Source: an uncultured Pelagibacteraceae bacterium (GTDB taxonomy: Bacteria; Pseudomonadota; Alphaproteobacteria; Pelagibacterales; Pelagibacteraceae). From it: 64,000 nucleotides of DNA. Shown here in pieces: positions 35,381-43,349 of this stretch; the stretch's first letter is position 1, and the number at the start of each line of letters is the position of its first letter. Where the stretch lies: NCBI GenBank assembly GCA_902607115.1, contig CACLIZ010000002.1, forward strand, positions 1-64,000, in the 5' to 3' direction. The notes beneath the pieces are model-generated. The model was not told the origin of the DNA. It saw only the letters and a program-made list of their open reading frames with translations, and did not search any database. The position numbers and the translations under genes are program-made.

Positions 35381-36331
35381 TTATCTCATTGGTTTTTCTG
35401 TTGCTATAGATTGATCCTGTGCTTTTTCACGCATAAAAATATAAATACCACTTGAAACGATTATTAATATTCCTATTACTGTATTAGAAGTTGGAATTTC
35501 ATCAAAATAATACCAACCTATTAAGGGCGACCATAATAATATAGAATATTCAAAAGGAGAAACCACAGCAGGAGACGCTATACTATAAGCTTTAAATAAT
35601 AATAGGAAAGCTGCAGTTGCAGTTATTCCTGTTGTAATCATAAATAAAATAGAATTGTCTAAATCAATAAACCACTCTCTAAATATAAACTGAGAAGATG
35701 GATGGACAGATGTATTGAATTGACCGTCTCCAATAATAAAGTAAAAAATTATACTAAAAATTATTGCACCAATATAAAAAGTAAAAGTTTGCGTATATAC
35801 ACTATCTTTGTCTGAAGTTTTTTTAATTATTATCATCGATAAGGAATAACAAAATGCACATAAAATTGGTAATAAGCTTAAATAATCAAAATTACTAAAA
35901 TCTGGGTTTAAGGTTATATAGACTCCGATAAATCCAACAGCTATTGCAGACCATCTTCTTGGTCCTATTTCTTCTTTTAAAAAAAAATGAGCAAACATTG
36001 TAATTAAAAAAGGTGTAACGAAAAATAAAGCAGTAGCCGTTCCTAAAGGTAATACAGTTAATGATATATAAAAAGAACTGAATCCAAAGAAAAAAAGAAT
36101 TACACGGCAAAATGTTAAAATAGGATATTTGCTTTTAAATACAATTGGTTTTTTTGTTATAATTAAAAATAACAAAATAAGAATAAAGCTAACTACAGTT
36201 CTTACTAAATAAACTTCATAAAGTGAAACGAAGCTATAAATATGCTTCATAATCCCGTCTTGGACGGAAAAAACCATCATTGCTAATAAAATGAGAACTA
36301 TTCCTCTTGGATTATTATTTTGAGTGCTCAT
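35381..36331 (-). CDS. EamA/DMT-family transporter
   Basis: A 316-residue membrane protein with about ten hydrophobic helices in two repeats; the repeats' typical ends are visible (P-L-G-T-A-T-A-L-F-F-V-T-P-F near residue 94 and A-S-P-A-V-V-S-P-F-E-Y-S near 250). DMT permeases of this type export or import metabolites, often amino-acid-like. The stop-start junction with the dioxygenase gene is immediate. Confidence 0.9.
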   Translation of the reverse strand: MSTQNNNPRGIVLILLAMMVFSVQDGIMKHIYSFVSLYEVYLVRTVVSFILILLFLIITKKPIVFKSKYPILTFCRVILFFFGFSSFYISLTVLPLGTATALFFVTPFLITMFAHFFLKEEIGPRRWSAIAVGFIGVYITLNPDFSNFDYLSLLPILCAFCYSLSMIIIKKTSDKDSVYTQTFTFYIGAIIFSIIFYFIIGDGQFNTSVHPSSQFIFREWFIDLDNSILFMITTGITATAAFLLLFKAYSIASPAVVSPFEYSILLWSPLIGWYYFDEIPTSNTVIGILIIVSSGIYIFMREKAQDQSIATEKPMR

Positions 36332-36393
36332 TTACGGTCTATATCAGAAAAAAATAAATTTTAAATTTTAAAAATTTATGTCATATTCAGTTT

Positions 36394-37383
36394 ATGATTT
36401 CAGAAGAAGATAAGATAATGATGGAAACCCTGTATTGGTGGGGAATTCCAACATTATTTAGATGCAAAAATGATCCTGATCCTAAAAACTGCGATATAGC
36501 TTTGGTGGGAGTCCCTCATAGCACAGGAAACGGCACAACTGAAAGAGACCAGCACTTAGGGCCAAGAGCGGTTAGAAACATTTCTGCAATGTTAAGAAGA
36601 TCTCACTTTGATTACAAAATTGATCCCTGGAAAGATAATAAAATTCATGATCTGGGAGATGTTCCTTTTCCTGAAGCAAATAATAATGAAAAATGTATTG
36701 AGAGAATTTCAACTTTTTATGACCAAATTGAACAAGCAGAAAAACCAGTTGTGTCTATTGGTGGAGATCATTCTGTAACTGGAGGAATTGTACAAAGTCT
36801 AGCTAAAAAAAATTCCAAGTTAACTAAAGGAAAAAAAATAACTTTAGTCCATTTTGATGCTCACACAGATTGTTACGAAAAATTAGATCACTTTCTTGGT
36901 GCAAAAAAGTCAGCAGCACACTGGGCTTCATACTTAGTTAAACAAGGAAATGTTGATCCTCATACAAGTACCCAGATAGGAATAAGAGGAAATCCCAGAA
37001 CATTAGATTGGCTGCAAGCAAGTTATGATATTGGTTATCAAGTTATAACCATGGATGAATATAAAGAGTTGGGTCATGAAAAATGTGTTAAAATGATTTT
37101 AGATAAACTAGGGGACAATCCTATTTATGTAACTTTTGATTTAGACTGCTTAGACGCAACAGTTGCACCAGGAACCGCAAATTTAGAGCCAGCATTTAGA
37201 GGATTTAATATAGACGAAGCAAGAAAACTTATACAAAGTTTAAAAGGAAAAAATGTAATAGGTGGAGATGTTGCATGTTTAATGCCAACAAAAGATAGTC
37301 CAAATAACATTACATCAATGGTTGCTGCTTCAATAATGTTTGAAATTATTTGTTTAATTTCCCTGAATCTAAAAAAAAATTAA
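36394..37383 (+). CDS. Ureohydrolase (agmatinase/arginase family)
   Basis: A 329-residue binuclear manganese enzyme. Metal-binding motifs are all present: G-G-D-H-S near residue 123, F-D-A-H-T-D near 152 and T-F-D-L-D-C-L-D near 247. It releases urea from a guanidino compound; among agmatine, guanidinobutyrate and guanidinopropionate I cannot choose. Preceded by a 62-base promoter region shared divergently with the EamA transporter. The start ATG 36394 lies shortly upstream of another Met cluster, but the conserved text starts early, so it is kept. Confidence 0.87.
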   Translation: MISEEDKIMMETLYWWGIPTLFRCKNDPDPKNCDIALVGVPHSTGNGTTERDQHLGPRAVRNISAMLRRSHFDYKIDPWKDNKIHDLGDVPFPEANNNEKCIERISTFYDQIEQAEKPVVSIGGDHSVTGGIVQSLAKKNSKLTKGKKITLVHFDAHTDCYEKLDHFLGAKKSAAHWASYLVKQGNVDPHTSTQIGIRGNPRTLDWLQASYDIGYQVITMDEYKELGHEKCVKMILDKLGDNPIYVTFDLDCLDATVAPGTANLEPAFRGFNIDEARKLIQSLKGKNVIGGDVACLMPTKDSPNNITSMVAASIMFEIICLISLNLKKN

Positions 37384-37396
37384 TTTTTTTTTAAAT

Positions 37397-37567
37397 TTAG
37401 AAACATTCTTTTTTAGTAAATGGACAAGTTGTATAATGCACAACAGCTCCCACTGTTTTAGCTACACCTGTTACAGCCATGTCAGCAGTTGTTACAGCAG
37501 TACTACAATTTGAAAGCAGTATCATTGATAGAATACATAATATTAATTTAAATTTTATACGAATCAT
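37397..37567 (-). CDS. 56-residue putative lipoprotein
   Basis: The 278-base space between the ureohydrolase and GMC genes is not empty: the minus strand encodes a 56-residue protein with a hydrophobic signal (residues 6-18) and lipobox L-L-S-N-C, so C21 would be lipidated. The mature part is 36 residues: A-V-T-T-A-D-M-A-V-T-G-V-A-K-T-V-G-A-V-V, then a C-terminal tail containing cysteines 48 and 55 (C-P-F-T-K-K-E-C). Two extra cysteines suggest a disulfide. Function unknown. The remaining 94 bases (37568-37661) are AT-rich and may hold its promoter. Confidence 0.6.
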   Translation of the reverse strand: MIRIKFKLILCILSMILLSNCSTAVTTADMAVTGVAKTVGAVVHYTTCPFTKKECF

Positions 37568-37661
37568 TTCAGAATTAATTTTATATTATTATTTTAAATT
37601 TATTAAGTTTTCTAAAAATCTAATAATTTTAATAAGAAAAATACAACTTGTTTACTTATAA

Positions 37662-39242
37662 TCAATTTAATATTGAGTCTGCACCTTTTTCTGCAATCAT
37701 TAAAGTTGGTGCATTTAAGTTAGCACTTGGTATTTCAGGCATTACCGATGCATCAATAACTCTTAAATTTTGAATTCCTTTTACTTTTAAATTTTCATCA
37801 ACAACTGCCATATCATCAACTCCCATCTTACAAGTTCCACAAGGGTGATAAGCAGTTTCAGCTTTAGATTTGATATATTCATTTAACTCATCATCTGATT
37901 GTGCTTCTTTTCCTGGGCCAACTTCTTTTCCTGAATGTTTTGCTAAAGAAGGTTGCGCTAAGATCTTTCTTGCAACATGAATACATTCTCTAGTTTGTTT
38001 TAAATCATCTTCATCTTCCAAGTAATTAAATAAAATTTTAGGATAATCATATGGGTTTGATGAATTAAGAGTCACTAATCCTCTACTTTTTGGATGGTTA
38101 GGGCTAGCGTGTAATTGATAACCATGTGAGCTTGGGTTAACTAAACCATGATCTATAACAAAAGATGGAAAAAAATGAAATTGAATATTTGCGATTTCTC
38201 TCTTAGGAGAAGATTTTGCAAAACCTCCAGCTTCTAAAAAAGATTGAGAACATGGTCCAGATTTAGATAAAAACCATTGTATTCCAGCTAAAACTTTTGG
38301 AATTAGTTTGGTATATTTATAAAGAGTATCTGATGTTTTACATTCTTGCATAATGTATGTTTCTAAGTGATCTTGAAGGTTTCTACCTACACCTTTTACA
38401 TCGTTAACAACATTAATTCCTTTATCTTTTAAATGATTTGCATCACCAATTCCAGAAAGCATTAGTAATTGTGGTGAATTAATTGAACCACCACTTAATA
38501 TTATTTCTTTATTTGCATAAATTTTTTTAACTTTATTTTTAATTTTCACTTCAATACCTATGGCTTTTTTTCCATCAAAAATTATTTTTTCAACAAATGA
38601 ATTTGAAAAAATATTTAAATTTTTTCTGCTTTTTACTGGGTTCAAATAATATCTAGCTACACTTGCCCTTTCTCCTTTATGAATAGTAGTATCAAACATT
38701 CCAAATCCTTCTTGATATTCACCATTCATATCAGGATTAATTTTATGACCAGCTTCAGAAGCCGCTTCTAAAAAAGAACTAAATAAAGGATTATTATTTT
38801 TTGATTGATTTACCGGTAGCAAACCAAAAGAACCTCTATATTGATTTTTTCCTTCAGACCATGTTTCGATTTTTTTAAAATAAGGTAAAATTTTTTCATA
38901 AGACCAAGATTTTAATCCAAAGTTTTCCCATCTTTCATAATCATTTCTGTTTCCTCGTACAAAAACCATTCCATTATGAGCAGAACAACCTCCAATCATT
39001 TTTCCTCTAGGGCAAAATAATCTTCTATTATTTAAATGTGGTTCTGGCTCTGAATAGTATTTCCAATTGTATTTTGGATCATGCATGGTGTAAAGAAGAG
39101 CAAGTGGCATTTTAACTTTCCAAATATCACTTGATCCACCTGCTTCAAAAATTGCAACTTTATGATTACTATTTTCGGACAATCTATTTGCTAGAACACA
39201 TCCCGCTGATCCAGCGCCAACAATTAAATAATCATAATTCAT
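37662..39242 (-). CDS. GMC-family oxidoreductase (choline dehydrogenase-like)
   Basis: A 526-residue FAD enzyme with the GMC fingerprint G-A-G-S-A-G-C-V-L-A-N-R-L near residue 8, E-A-G-G near 34 and P-R-G-K-M-I-G-G-C-S-A-H-N-G near 79. The active-site region Y-H-P-C-G-T-C-K-M-G is near 464. It resembles BetA (choline to betaine aldehyde) but other alcohols are possible. It overlaps the HD-oxygenase gene by 4 bases, so it is the last gene of a thioesterase-TauD-HD-GMC operon. The bound alcohol may come from that pathway. Confidence 0.8.
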   Translation of the reverse strand: MNYDYLIVGAGSAGCVLANRLSENSNHKVAIFEAGGSSDIWKVKMPLALLYTMHDPKYNWKYYSEPEPHLNNRRLFCPRGKMIGGCSAHNGMVFVRGNRNDYERWENFGLKSWSYEKILPYFKKIETWSEGKNQYRGSFGLLPVNQSKNNNPLFSSFLEAASEAGHKINPDMNGEYQEGFGMFDTTIHKGERASVARYYLNPVKSRKNLNIFSNSFVEKIIFDGKKAIGIEVKIKNKVKKIYANKEIILSGGSINSPQLLMLSGIGDANHLKDKGINVVNDVKGVGRNLQDHLETYIMQECKTSDTLYKYTKLIPKVLAGIQWFLSKSGPCSQSFLEAGGFAKSSPKREIANIQFHFFPSFVIDHGLVNPSSHGYQLHASPNHPKSRGLVTLNSSNPYDYPKILFNYLEDEDDLKQTRECIHVARKILAQPSLAKHSGKEVGPGKEAQSDDELNEYIKSKAETAYHPCGTCKMGVDDMAVVDENLKVKGIQNLRVIDASVMPEIPSANLNAPTLMIAEKGADSILN

Positions 39243-39775
39243 TTAAGTGATGCTTTTAATAAATCTTTGTATTGAATGATATCTTTTATTTTGAAGCCTA
39301 CTTTTTTTGCCTCTTCATCAAACTTTCTAAGCTTGATAGCTTCTTTAAAGAATTCTTCTTTTTCGAATGATTTAGCCTCTTTGCTATTTAATGGGCCTCC
39401 TTGAAGTTTAAGGCTTACAATTGATGCATTAGATAATCGATTATAATACTTTTTATTTCTTGAAAGATATCTTTTAGCTATAACGTGATGCTTTATTGGC
39501 TCAACTATTTCTCTTTTAAAAAATTTTTTTAAATATTCATAACCTATATCCTCATGTTTACCGTCTTGGTTTTTTCTGACTAGCTCATCAGGATCATCTA
39601 AAATGAAATGTCCATAATCATGTAATAAACACGAACAAACCAAATAATCTTTGCTCCTTGATTTTTCAGCCATCATTGCTGATTGAATCATGTGCTCAGA
39701 GATTGTTACATTTTCTCCTATATAAAGTGATTTATTATTTTTAAAGTTACTTATAATTTTTTCAACTATATCCAT
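39239..39775 (-). CDS. HD-domain mixed-valent diiron oxygenase, PhnZ/TmpB family
   Basis: A 178-residue HD protein that aligns over its length with PhnZ as I remember it. Metal ligands H28, H52, D53, H74, H97 and D153 match PhnZ H34, H58, D59, H80, H104 and D161 with spacing equal or within one residue. Also kept are the Y18-I-G-E21 lid residues, H-V-I-A-K-R-Y-L near 97 and L-Q-G-G-P near 124. Such enzymes oxidatively cleave the C-P bond of an alpha-hydroxyphosphonate (PhnZ gives glycine, TmpB gives glycine betaine). No PhnY neighbour is seen; instead TauD is upstream (3-base gap) and a TmpA/BBOX-like enzyme is at 46673. Activity on another 1-hydroxy substrate, as with myo-inositol oxygenase relatives, cannot be excluded. 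Confidence 0.8.
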   Translation of the reverse strand: MDIVEKIISNFKNNKSLYIGENVTISEHMIQSAMMAEKSRSKDYLVCSCLLHDYGHFILDDPDELVRKNQDGKHEDIGYEYLKKFFKREIVEPIKHHVIAKRYLSRNKKYYNRLSNASIVSLKLQGGPLNSKEAKSFEKEEFFKEAIKLRKFDEEAKKVGFKIKDIIQYKDLLKASLK

Positions 39776-39778
39776 TAA

Positions 39779-40606
39779 CTATTGCGGATGATCTCCTTCA
39801 ATTGCAATTCGATCCATAATTCTCTCATGACCAAGTCCTCTTCCAGGGAAAAAATCAGTTAATCCTTGGTGTTGAGTACTTCTATTATCCCAAATAGCAA
39901 CTGAATTTTCAGTCCATTTAAATCTACATGTAAAATCTAATCTTTCCTGATGTTCAAAAATCTTTTTTAAAATTTCATTACTTTCTTTTTGTTCCATACC
40001 AATAATTTTTTTTGTGTACATAGAATTAACATAAAGTATTTTTTTCTTTGTTTCAGGATGAGTTCTTACCATTGGATGTTCGTTTGAATATTCGTCTAAG
40101 TTACCATTACCTTCCATTTCTGTATATTTATCTACAAATGCTGCTGCACCTAATGAACTATGAATTGCTTTTTTTCCTTCAATTTTTTTTTTTATTTCTT
40201 CATCAAGTGTTTCATAAGCAATTTCCATATTTGAAAACATAGTATCACCACCTACAGGAGGAATTTTTCTTGATCTTAAGATTATCACTTTTGTTGGTTT
40301 AGGATTGTAACTTACATCTGTATGCCACGTTTCCCCCCATTGATGTTTTTCATCAGCTCCTTTAATTATTCTAATTATTTCTGGATAACCTTTAAGGCTT
40401 TTAACATAGATATGTTTTTCTAAAGGACCAAACTTTTTTGCTAAATTAATTTGTTCTTCACAAGTAATATCTTGATCTCTAAAAAAAAGAACTTTGTGTT
40501 CAAGCATTAGTTTATTAATTACTTCCCAGTTTTCTTTTGAGGAGTCTTTTAAGTTTATACCACTTATTTCTGCCCCTAATGCTCCAGATAATAATTTTAC
40601 TTCCAT
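39779..40606 (-). CDS. TauD/TfdA-family 2OG-Fe(II) dioxygenase
   Basis: A 275-residue protein with the iron site H95/D97 (T-W-H-T-D-V-S-Y) and H246 (T-Q-H-Q-G), and oxoglutarate arginine in H-E-R-I-M-D-R near 262. V-G-G-D-T-M-F-S-N-M follows the first two ligands, as in TauD. The family hydroxylates taurine, sulfonates, 2,4-D, or betaine-like compounds next to a heteroatom. Position directly upstream of the PhnZ-like gene suggests it may supply the hydroxylated substrate for it. Substrate otherwise unknown. Confidence 0.87.
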   Translation of the reverse strand: MEVKLLSGALGAEISGINLKDSSKENWEVINKLMLEHKVLFFRDQDITCEEQINLAKKFGPLEKHIYVKSLKGYPEIIRIIKGADEKHQWGETWHTDVSYNPKPTKVIILRSRKIPPVGGDTMFSNMEIAYETLDEEIKKKIEGKKAIHSSLGAAAFVDKYTEMEGNGNLDEYSNEHPMVRTHPETKKKILYVNSMYTKKIIGMEQKESNEILKKIFEHQERLDFTCRFKWTENSVAIWDNRSTQHQGLTDFFPGRGLGHERIMDRIAIEGDHPQ

Positions 40607-40607
40607 C

Positions 40608-41075
40608 TTACTTTTTTAATTTTCCTATAAATTTTAAATTTTCATTTTTAAATTTTGCATTATTTTCACTAATAAAACTATCCATTATTTGTGTTCTTTG
40701 TTGATCAAATTCAGCCACTTTTCTTTTATTTAAATCAACATGAAGAGATAACATTTCTATAGTTGATGAAAGTTTTCTAGATTTTTTTTCAATCATTTCT
40801 AGTCTGAAATGCAGCCTCTTTTTGTCGTGATCAAAAAAAGTTAATACTATTTCAACTTCATTTCCTTCTTTGACTTCACTGTCATAGGTAGTATTAGTTT
40901 CAACAACCATTGTACTCATTCCACTTGTTTTTGCAGAATGTTCACCCATGTTAAATTTTTCTAGGATAACCTCCCATGCTTTATCAAAAATTAAGACATA
41001 GTATGCCATGTTGAGGTGTTTATTATAATCTGTCCATTCAGATTTAATTATTTGATTTGAAACATGAACTGTCAT
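40608..41075 (-). CDS. cdhB: Hotdog-fold thioesterase, CdhB-like (betainyl-CoA thioesterase)
   Basis: A hotdog thioesterase of about 155 residues: W-T-D-Y-N-K-H-L-N-M-A-Y-Y near residue 14 is the active-site helix of the 4-hydroxybenzoyl-CoA type, followed by F-D-K-A-W-E. The start is placed at ATG 41075 because the longer frame begins with TTG at 41090. In Pseudomonas carnitine operons the equivalent enzyme hydrolyses betainyl-CoA to glycine betaine. Here it is divergent (49 bases) from the CdhC-like gene that would make betainyl-CoA, which strongly supports that role. First gene of the operon with TauD, HD and GMC. Confidence 0.8.
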   Translation of the reverse strand: MTVHVSNQIIKSEWTDYNKHLNMAYYVLIFDKAWEVILEKFNMGEHSAKTSGMSTMVVETNTTYDSEVKEGNEVEIVLTFFDHDKKRLHFRLEMIEKKSRKLSSTIEMLSLHVDLNKRKVAEFDQQRTQIMDSFISENNAKFKNENLKFIGKLKK

Positions 41076-41124
41076 ATTTTTATTTCCCAAGACTTAATTT
41101 GATAGTATAAATCTAATAATTAAA

Positions 41125-42012
41125 ATGAACAATAAAGTATTTATATCTTGTGCTGTTACTGGTTCTGGTGATACAGCATCTAAACATCCAGATTTGCCAA
41201 AAACTCCTGAGCAAATTGCAACAGCTGCCATTGAGTCAGCTAAAGCTGGTGCAGCAATCGCGCATATTCACGTAAGAGAAGATGATGGACGTCCAAGTAG
41301 GAGGTTAGAGCTGTATAAAGAGGTTGTTGATAGAATTAGGTCTAGCGATACTGATGTTGTTTTAAATTTAACAACTGGAATGGGGGGCGATCTAGATATA
41401 GGGCAAGGAGAAAATCCATTAGAATTTGGTCCAATGACAGATATGGCAAATGTCATGGAAAGAATTGCTAATGCAGAACAATTTTTACCAGAAATTTGCA
41501 CTCTTGATTGTGGAACTTTAAATTTTGGAGATAGTTCTGTTATTACAGTCAATACTCCAAATGACTTAAGAAAAGCCGCAAAAAGATTAAAAGAAATAAA
41601 TGTTAAACCTGAGATAGAAGCATTTGATTTAGGCAATATGTGGTTTGGAGCTCAACTATATAAAGAAGGCCTGTTAAATGATCCACCAATGTTTCAGATG
41701 TGTCTGGGTATACCATGGGGAGCCCCAGCAACACCTCTAGCAATGCAAGCAATGAAAGATGTAATGCCAAAAGAAGGTATTTGGTCAGGATTTGCAATTT
41801 CAAAAAATGAAATGCCATTCGTAGCTCAAACAGTAATTATGGGAGGAAATCCTAGAGTAGGACTTGAAGATAATTTGTACTTAGAAAAAGGAAAATTAGC
41901 AACAAACGCTCAATTAGTTGAGAAAGCAATTAGAATTGTTACAGACCTTGGTGTGTCAATAATGACTCCCGCTGAAACGAGAGAAAAACTCAAGCTTAAA
42001 AATTATAAATAA
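41125..42012 (+). CDS. cdhC: Dehydrocarnitine cleavage enzyme, BKACE/DUF849 family
   Basis: A 295-residue TIM-barrel of the beta-keto acid cleavage family. Zinc ligands H47 and H49 are in A-H-I-H-V-R-E, followed by D-G-R-P-S. Other family blocks are N-L-T-T-G-M-G-G near 77, L-D-C-G-T-L-N-F-G near 127 and P-E-I-E-A-F-D near 161. BKACE enzymes condense a beta-keto acid with acetyl-CoA and split it. Given the adjacent CdhB-like thioesterase and CdhA at 32212, the substrate is most likely 3-dehydrocarnitine, yielding acetoacetate and betainyl-CoA. Confidence 0.85.
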   Translation: MNNKVFISCAVTGSGDTASKHPDLPKTPEQIATAAIESAKAGAAIAHIHVREDDGRPSRRLELYKEVVDRIRSSDTDVVLNLTTGMGGDLDIGQGENPLEFGPMTDMANVMERIANAEQFLPEICTLDCGTLNFGDSSVITVNTPNDLRKAAKRLKEINVKPEIEAFDLGNMWFGAQLYKEGLLNDPPMFQMCLGIPWGAPATPLAMQAMKDVMPKEGIWSGFAISKNEMPFVAQTVIMGGNPRVGLEDNLYLEKGKLATNAQLVEKAIRIVTDLGVSIMTPAETREKLKLKNYK

Positions 42013-42037
42013 AATTATTAAAAAAATATAAAGTGAA

Positions 42038-42058
42038 AGTGTGTCAACTTGATACACT
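42038..42058. promoter_or_regulatory. Near-perfect 21-bp palindrome upstream of pseudoazurin
   Basis: Left arm AGTGTGTCAA (42038-42047), centre C, right arm TTGATACACT (42049-42058); 9 of 10 positions are complementary. The ATG of the pseudoazurin gene is 69 bases downstream. The size and symmetry suit a dimeric regulator's operator, for example a LacI- or TetR-type protein; it is too GC-poor and short-looped (1 base) to be a transcription terminator. It could also be downstream of cdhC, which ends 25 bases before it. Confidence 0.5.
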
Positions 42059-42126
42059 ATTTTAAGTTGATAAATAAAATTTAATTATTAGATAATCAAT
42101 ATGAATTTTACAAAAAACTATTTAAT

Positions 42127-42561
42127 ATGAAATTAATAAAATACTTCGCTAGCCTAACTATTTTAACTTTTCTTTTCACTAACGCTTTTGCTGCGAACGA
42201 AACTATAGAGATGCTAAATAAACAAGGCAATGAAACGATGGTTTACTCTAAAAAAGTTGTTAAAATAAATGTTGGAGATACAATATTATGGAAAGCAACT
42301 GACAAAGGTCACAATGTAGAATTTATCAAAGGCGGTGTACCAGAAGGAGTAGAAAAATTTAAAACTAAATTTAACAAAGATTCAGAGTTTACTTTCACCA
42401 TACCCGGAATATATGCTTATTGGTGTACACCTCATAAAAATATGGGAATGATTGGATTTGTAGTAGTTGGAGACGATAAATCTAATCTTGAAGCGATTAA
42501 AAAAATACGATTTTCGGCAAAATCAAAAAAAATTGCTCCAGATTTAATCAACTCTTTGTAA
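42127..42561 (+). CDS. Pseudoazurin-type blue copper protein
   Basis: A 144-residue protein with a signal peptide (about residues 1-23, cleaved near A-F-A-A) and a cupredoxin domain. The type 1 copper ligands are H62 (K-G-H-N-V), C100, H103 and M108 in Y-W-C-T-P-H-K-N-M-G-M, with the C+3/C+8 spacing of pseudoazurin. It is periplasmic and would pass electrons to a terminal oxidase or reductase, or act with a dehydrogenase. Its promoter region has a 21-bp palindrome. It is convergent with the SDR gene (2 bases apart). Confidence 0.9.
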   Translation: MKLIKYFASLTILTFLFTNAFAANETIEMLNKQGNETMVYSKKVVKINVGDTILWKATDKGHNVEFIKGGVPEGVEKFKTKFNKDSEFTFTIPGIYAYWCTPHKNMGMIGFVVVGDDKSNLEAIKKIRFSAKSKKIAPDLINSL

Positions 42562-42563
42562 AA

Positions 42564-43349
42564 TTAATCCAATCTAGTAGCATTTCCATCTACAGGAATA
42601 GTTTGTCCTGAAATCCTTTCACCATCTCTAGAAATTAAAAAAGAACACAATTTTCCTATATCTTCTTCATAAATCCAACAGTTCATTGATGCCATAGACA
42701 CAAAATCTTTTTCTATTATTTTTTTTGAGATTTTTAAAAATTTAGCCTTATCTCTTATAACTCTTACCATTCTATCTCCTTTAATAGTTCCAGGACAAAT
42801 AGCATTTACTCTAATTTTAAATTTTCCTAGCTCCATTGCTAATGTTTTGGTAACTCCTATTATAGCCCACTTACTGGCAGCATATGGAGATCGTAAAGGA
42901 AAACCCATAATACCAGCACCTGAAGAGATATTTATAATTGATCCACTTTTGTTTTTTTTAAGCATAGGTATAGCTAGTTTTGTAAAATAAAAATGACTTA
43001 CTACATTAATCTTTAATGTTTTCTCCCACTCATCAGAACTTAATTTTTCTAAAGATCCAGTAGGTCCAGCAACTCCGACATTATTAATTAATGCATCGAT
43101 TTTATTTGTTTTTTTTATAATTTTATCAAATAAATCTGAAACTTCATATTCATCTGAAGCATCACATTCATAAGAAAAAAGTCTTTTATTATTTAATGGA
43201 TGTTTTTGAATTTTTTTTAAAGATTTAATATCTATATCACAGAGGTAAACAATAGCACCTTTTGAGAGGCAAACCTTTGCAATTGCCCACCCAATTCCAG
43301 AAGCGCCTGCTGAAATAATGATTTTTTTATTATGAAGACTTAACGGCAT
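42564..43349 (-). CDS. Short-chain dehydrogenase/reductase
   Basis: A 261-residue classical SDR: cofactor motif A-G-A-S-G-I-G-W near residue 14, N-N-V-G-V-A-G near 89, catalytic serine in I-S-S-G-A, tyrosine and lysine in Y-A-A-S-K near 155, and N-A-I-C-P-G-T near 184. NAD preference is suggested by D39-type acidic C-D-I-D after strand two. Substrate unknown. Its start overlaps the end of proV by 20 bases, so it belongs to the betaine-type transporter operon and may act on the imported compound. Confidence 0.88.
   Translation of the reverse strand: MPLSLHNKKIIISAGASGIGWAIAKVCLSKGAIVYLCDIDIKSLKKIQKHPLNNKRLFSYECDASDEYEVSDLFDKIIKKTNKIDALINNVGVAGPTGSLEKLSSDEWEKTLKINVVSHFYFTKLAIPMLKKNKSGSIINISSGAGIMGFPLRSPYAASKWAIIGVTKTLAMELGKFKIRVNAICPGTIKGDRMVRVIRDKAKFLKISKKIIEKDFVSMASMNCWIYEEDIGKLCSFLISRDGERISGQTIPVDGNATRLD

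Noticed and set aside
37479-37661. 60-codon plus-strand frame in the gap before the GMC gene
   Set aside because: Hydrophobic and isoleucine-rich low-complexity text antisense to the better-supported lipoprotein; no motif or convincing start site.
42045-42053. FNR/CRP-type site before pseudoazurin
   Set aside because: The half-sites are in reversed order (TCAA-C-TTGA), so the spacing and orientation do not fit.
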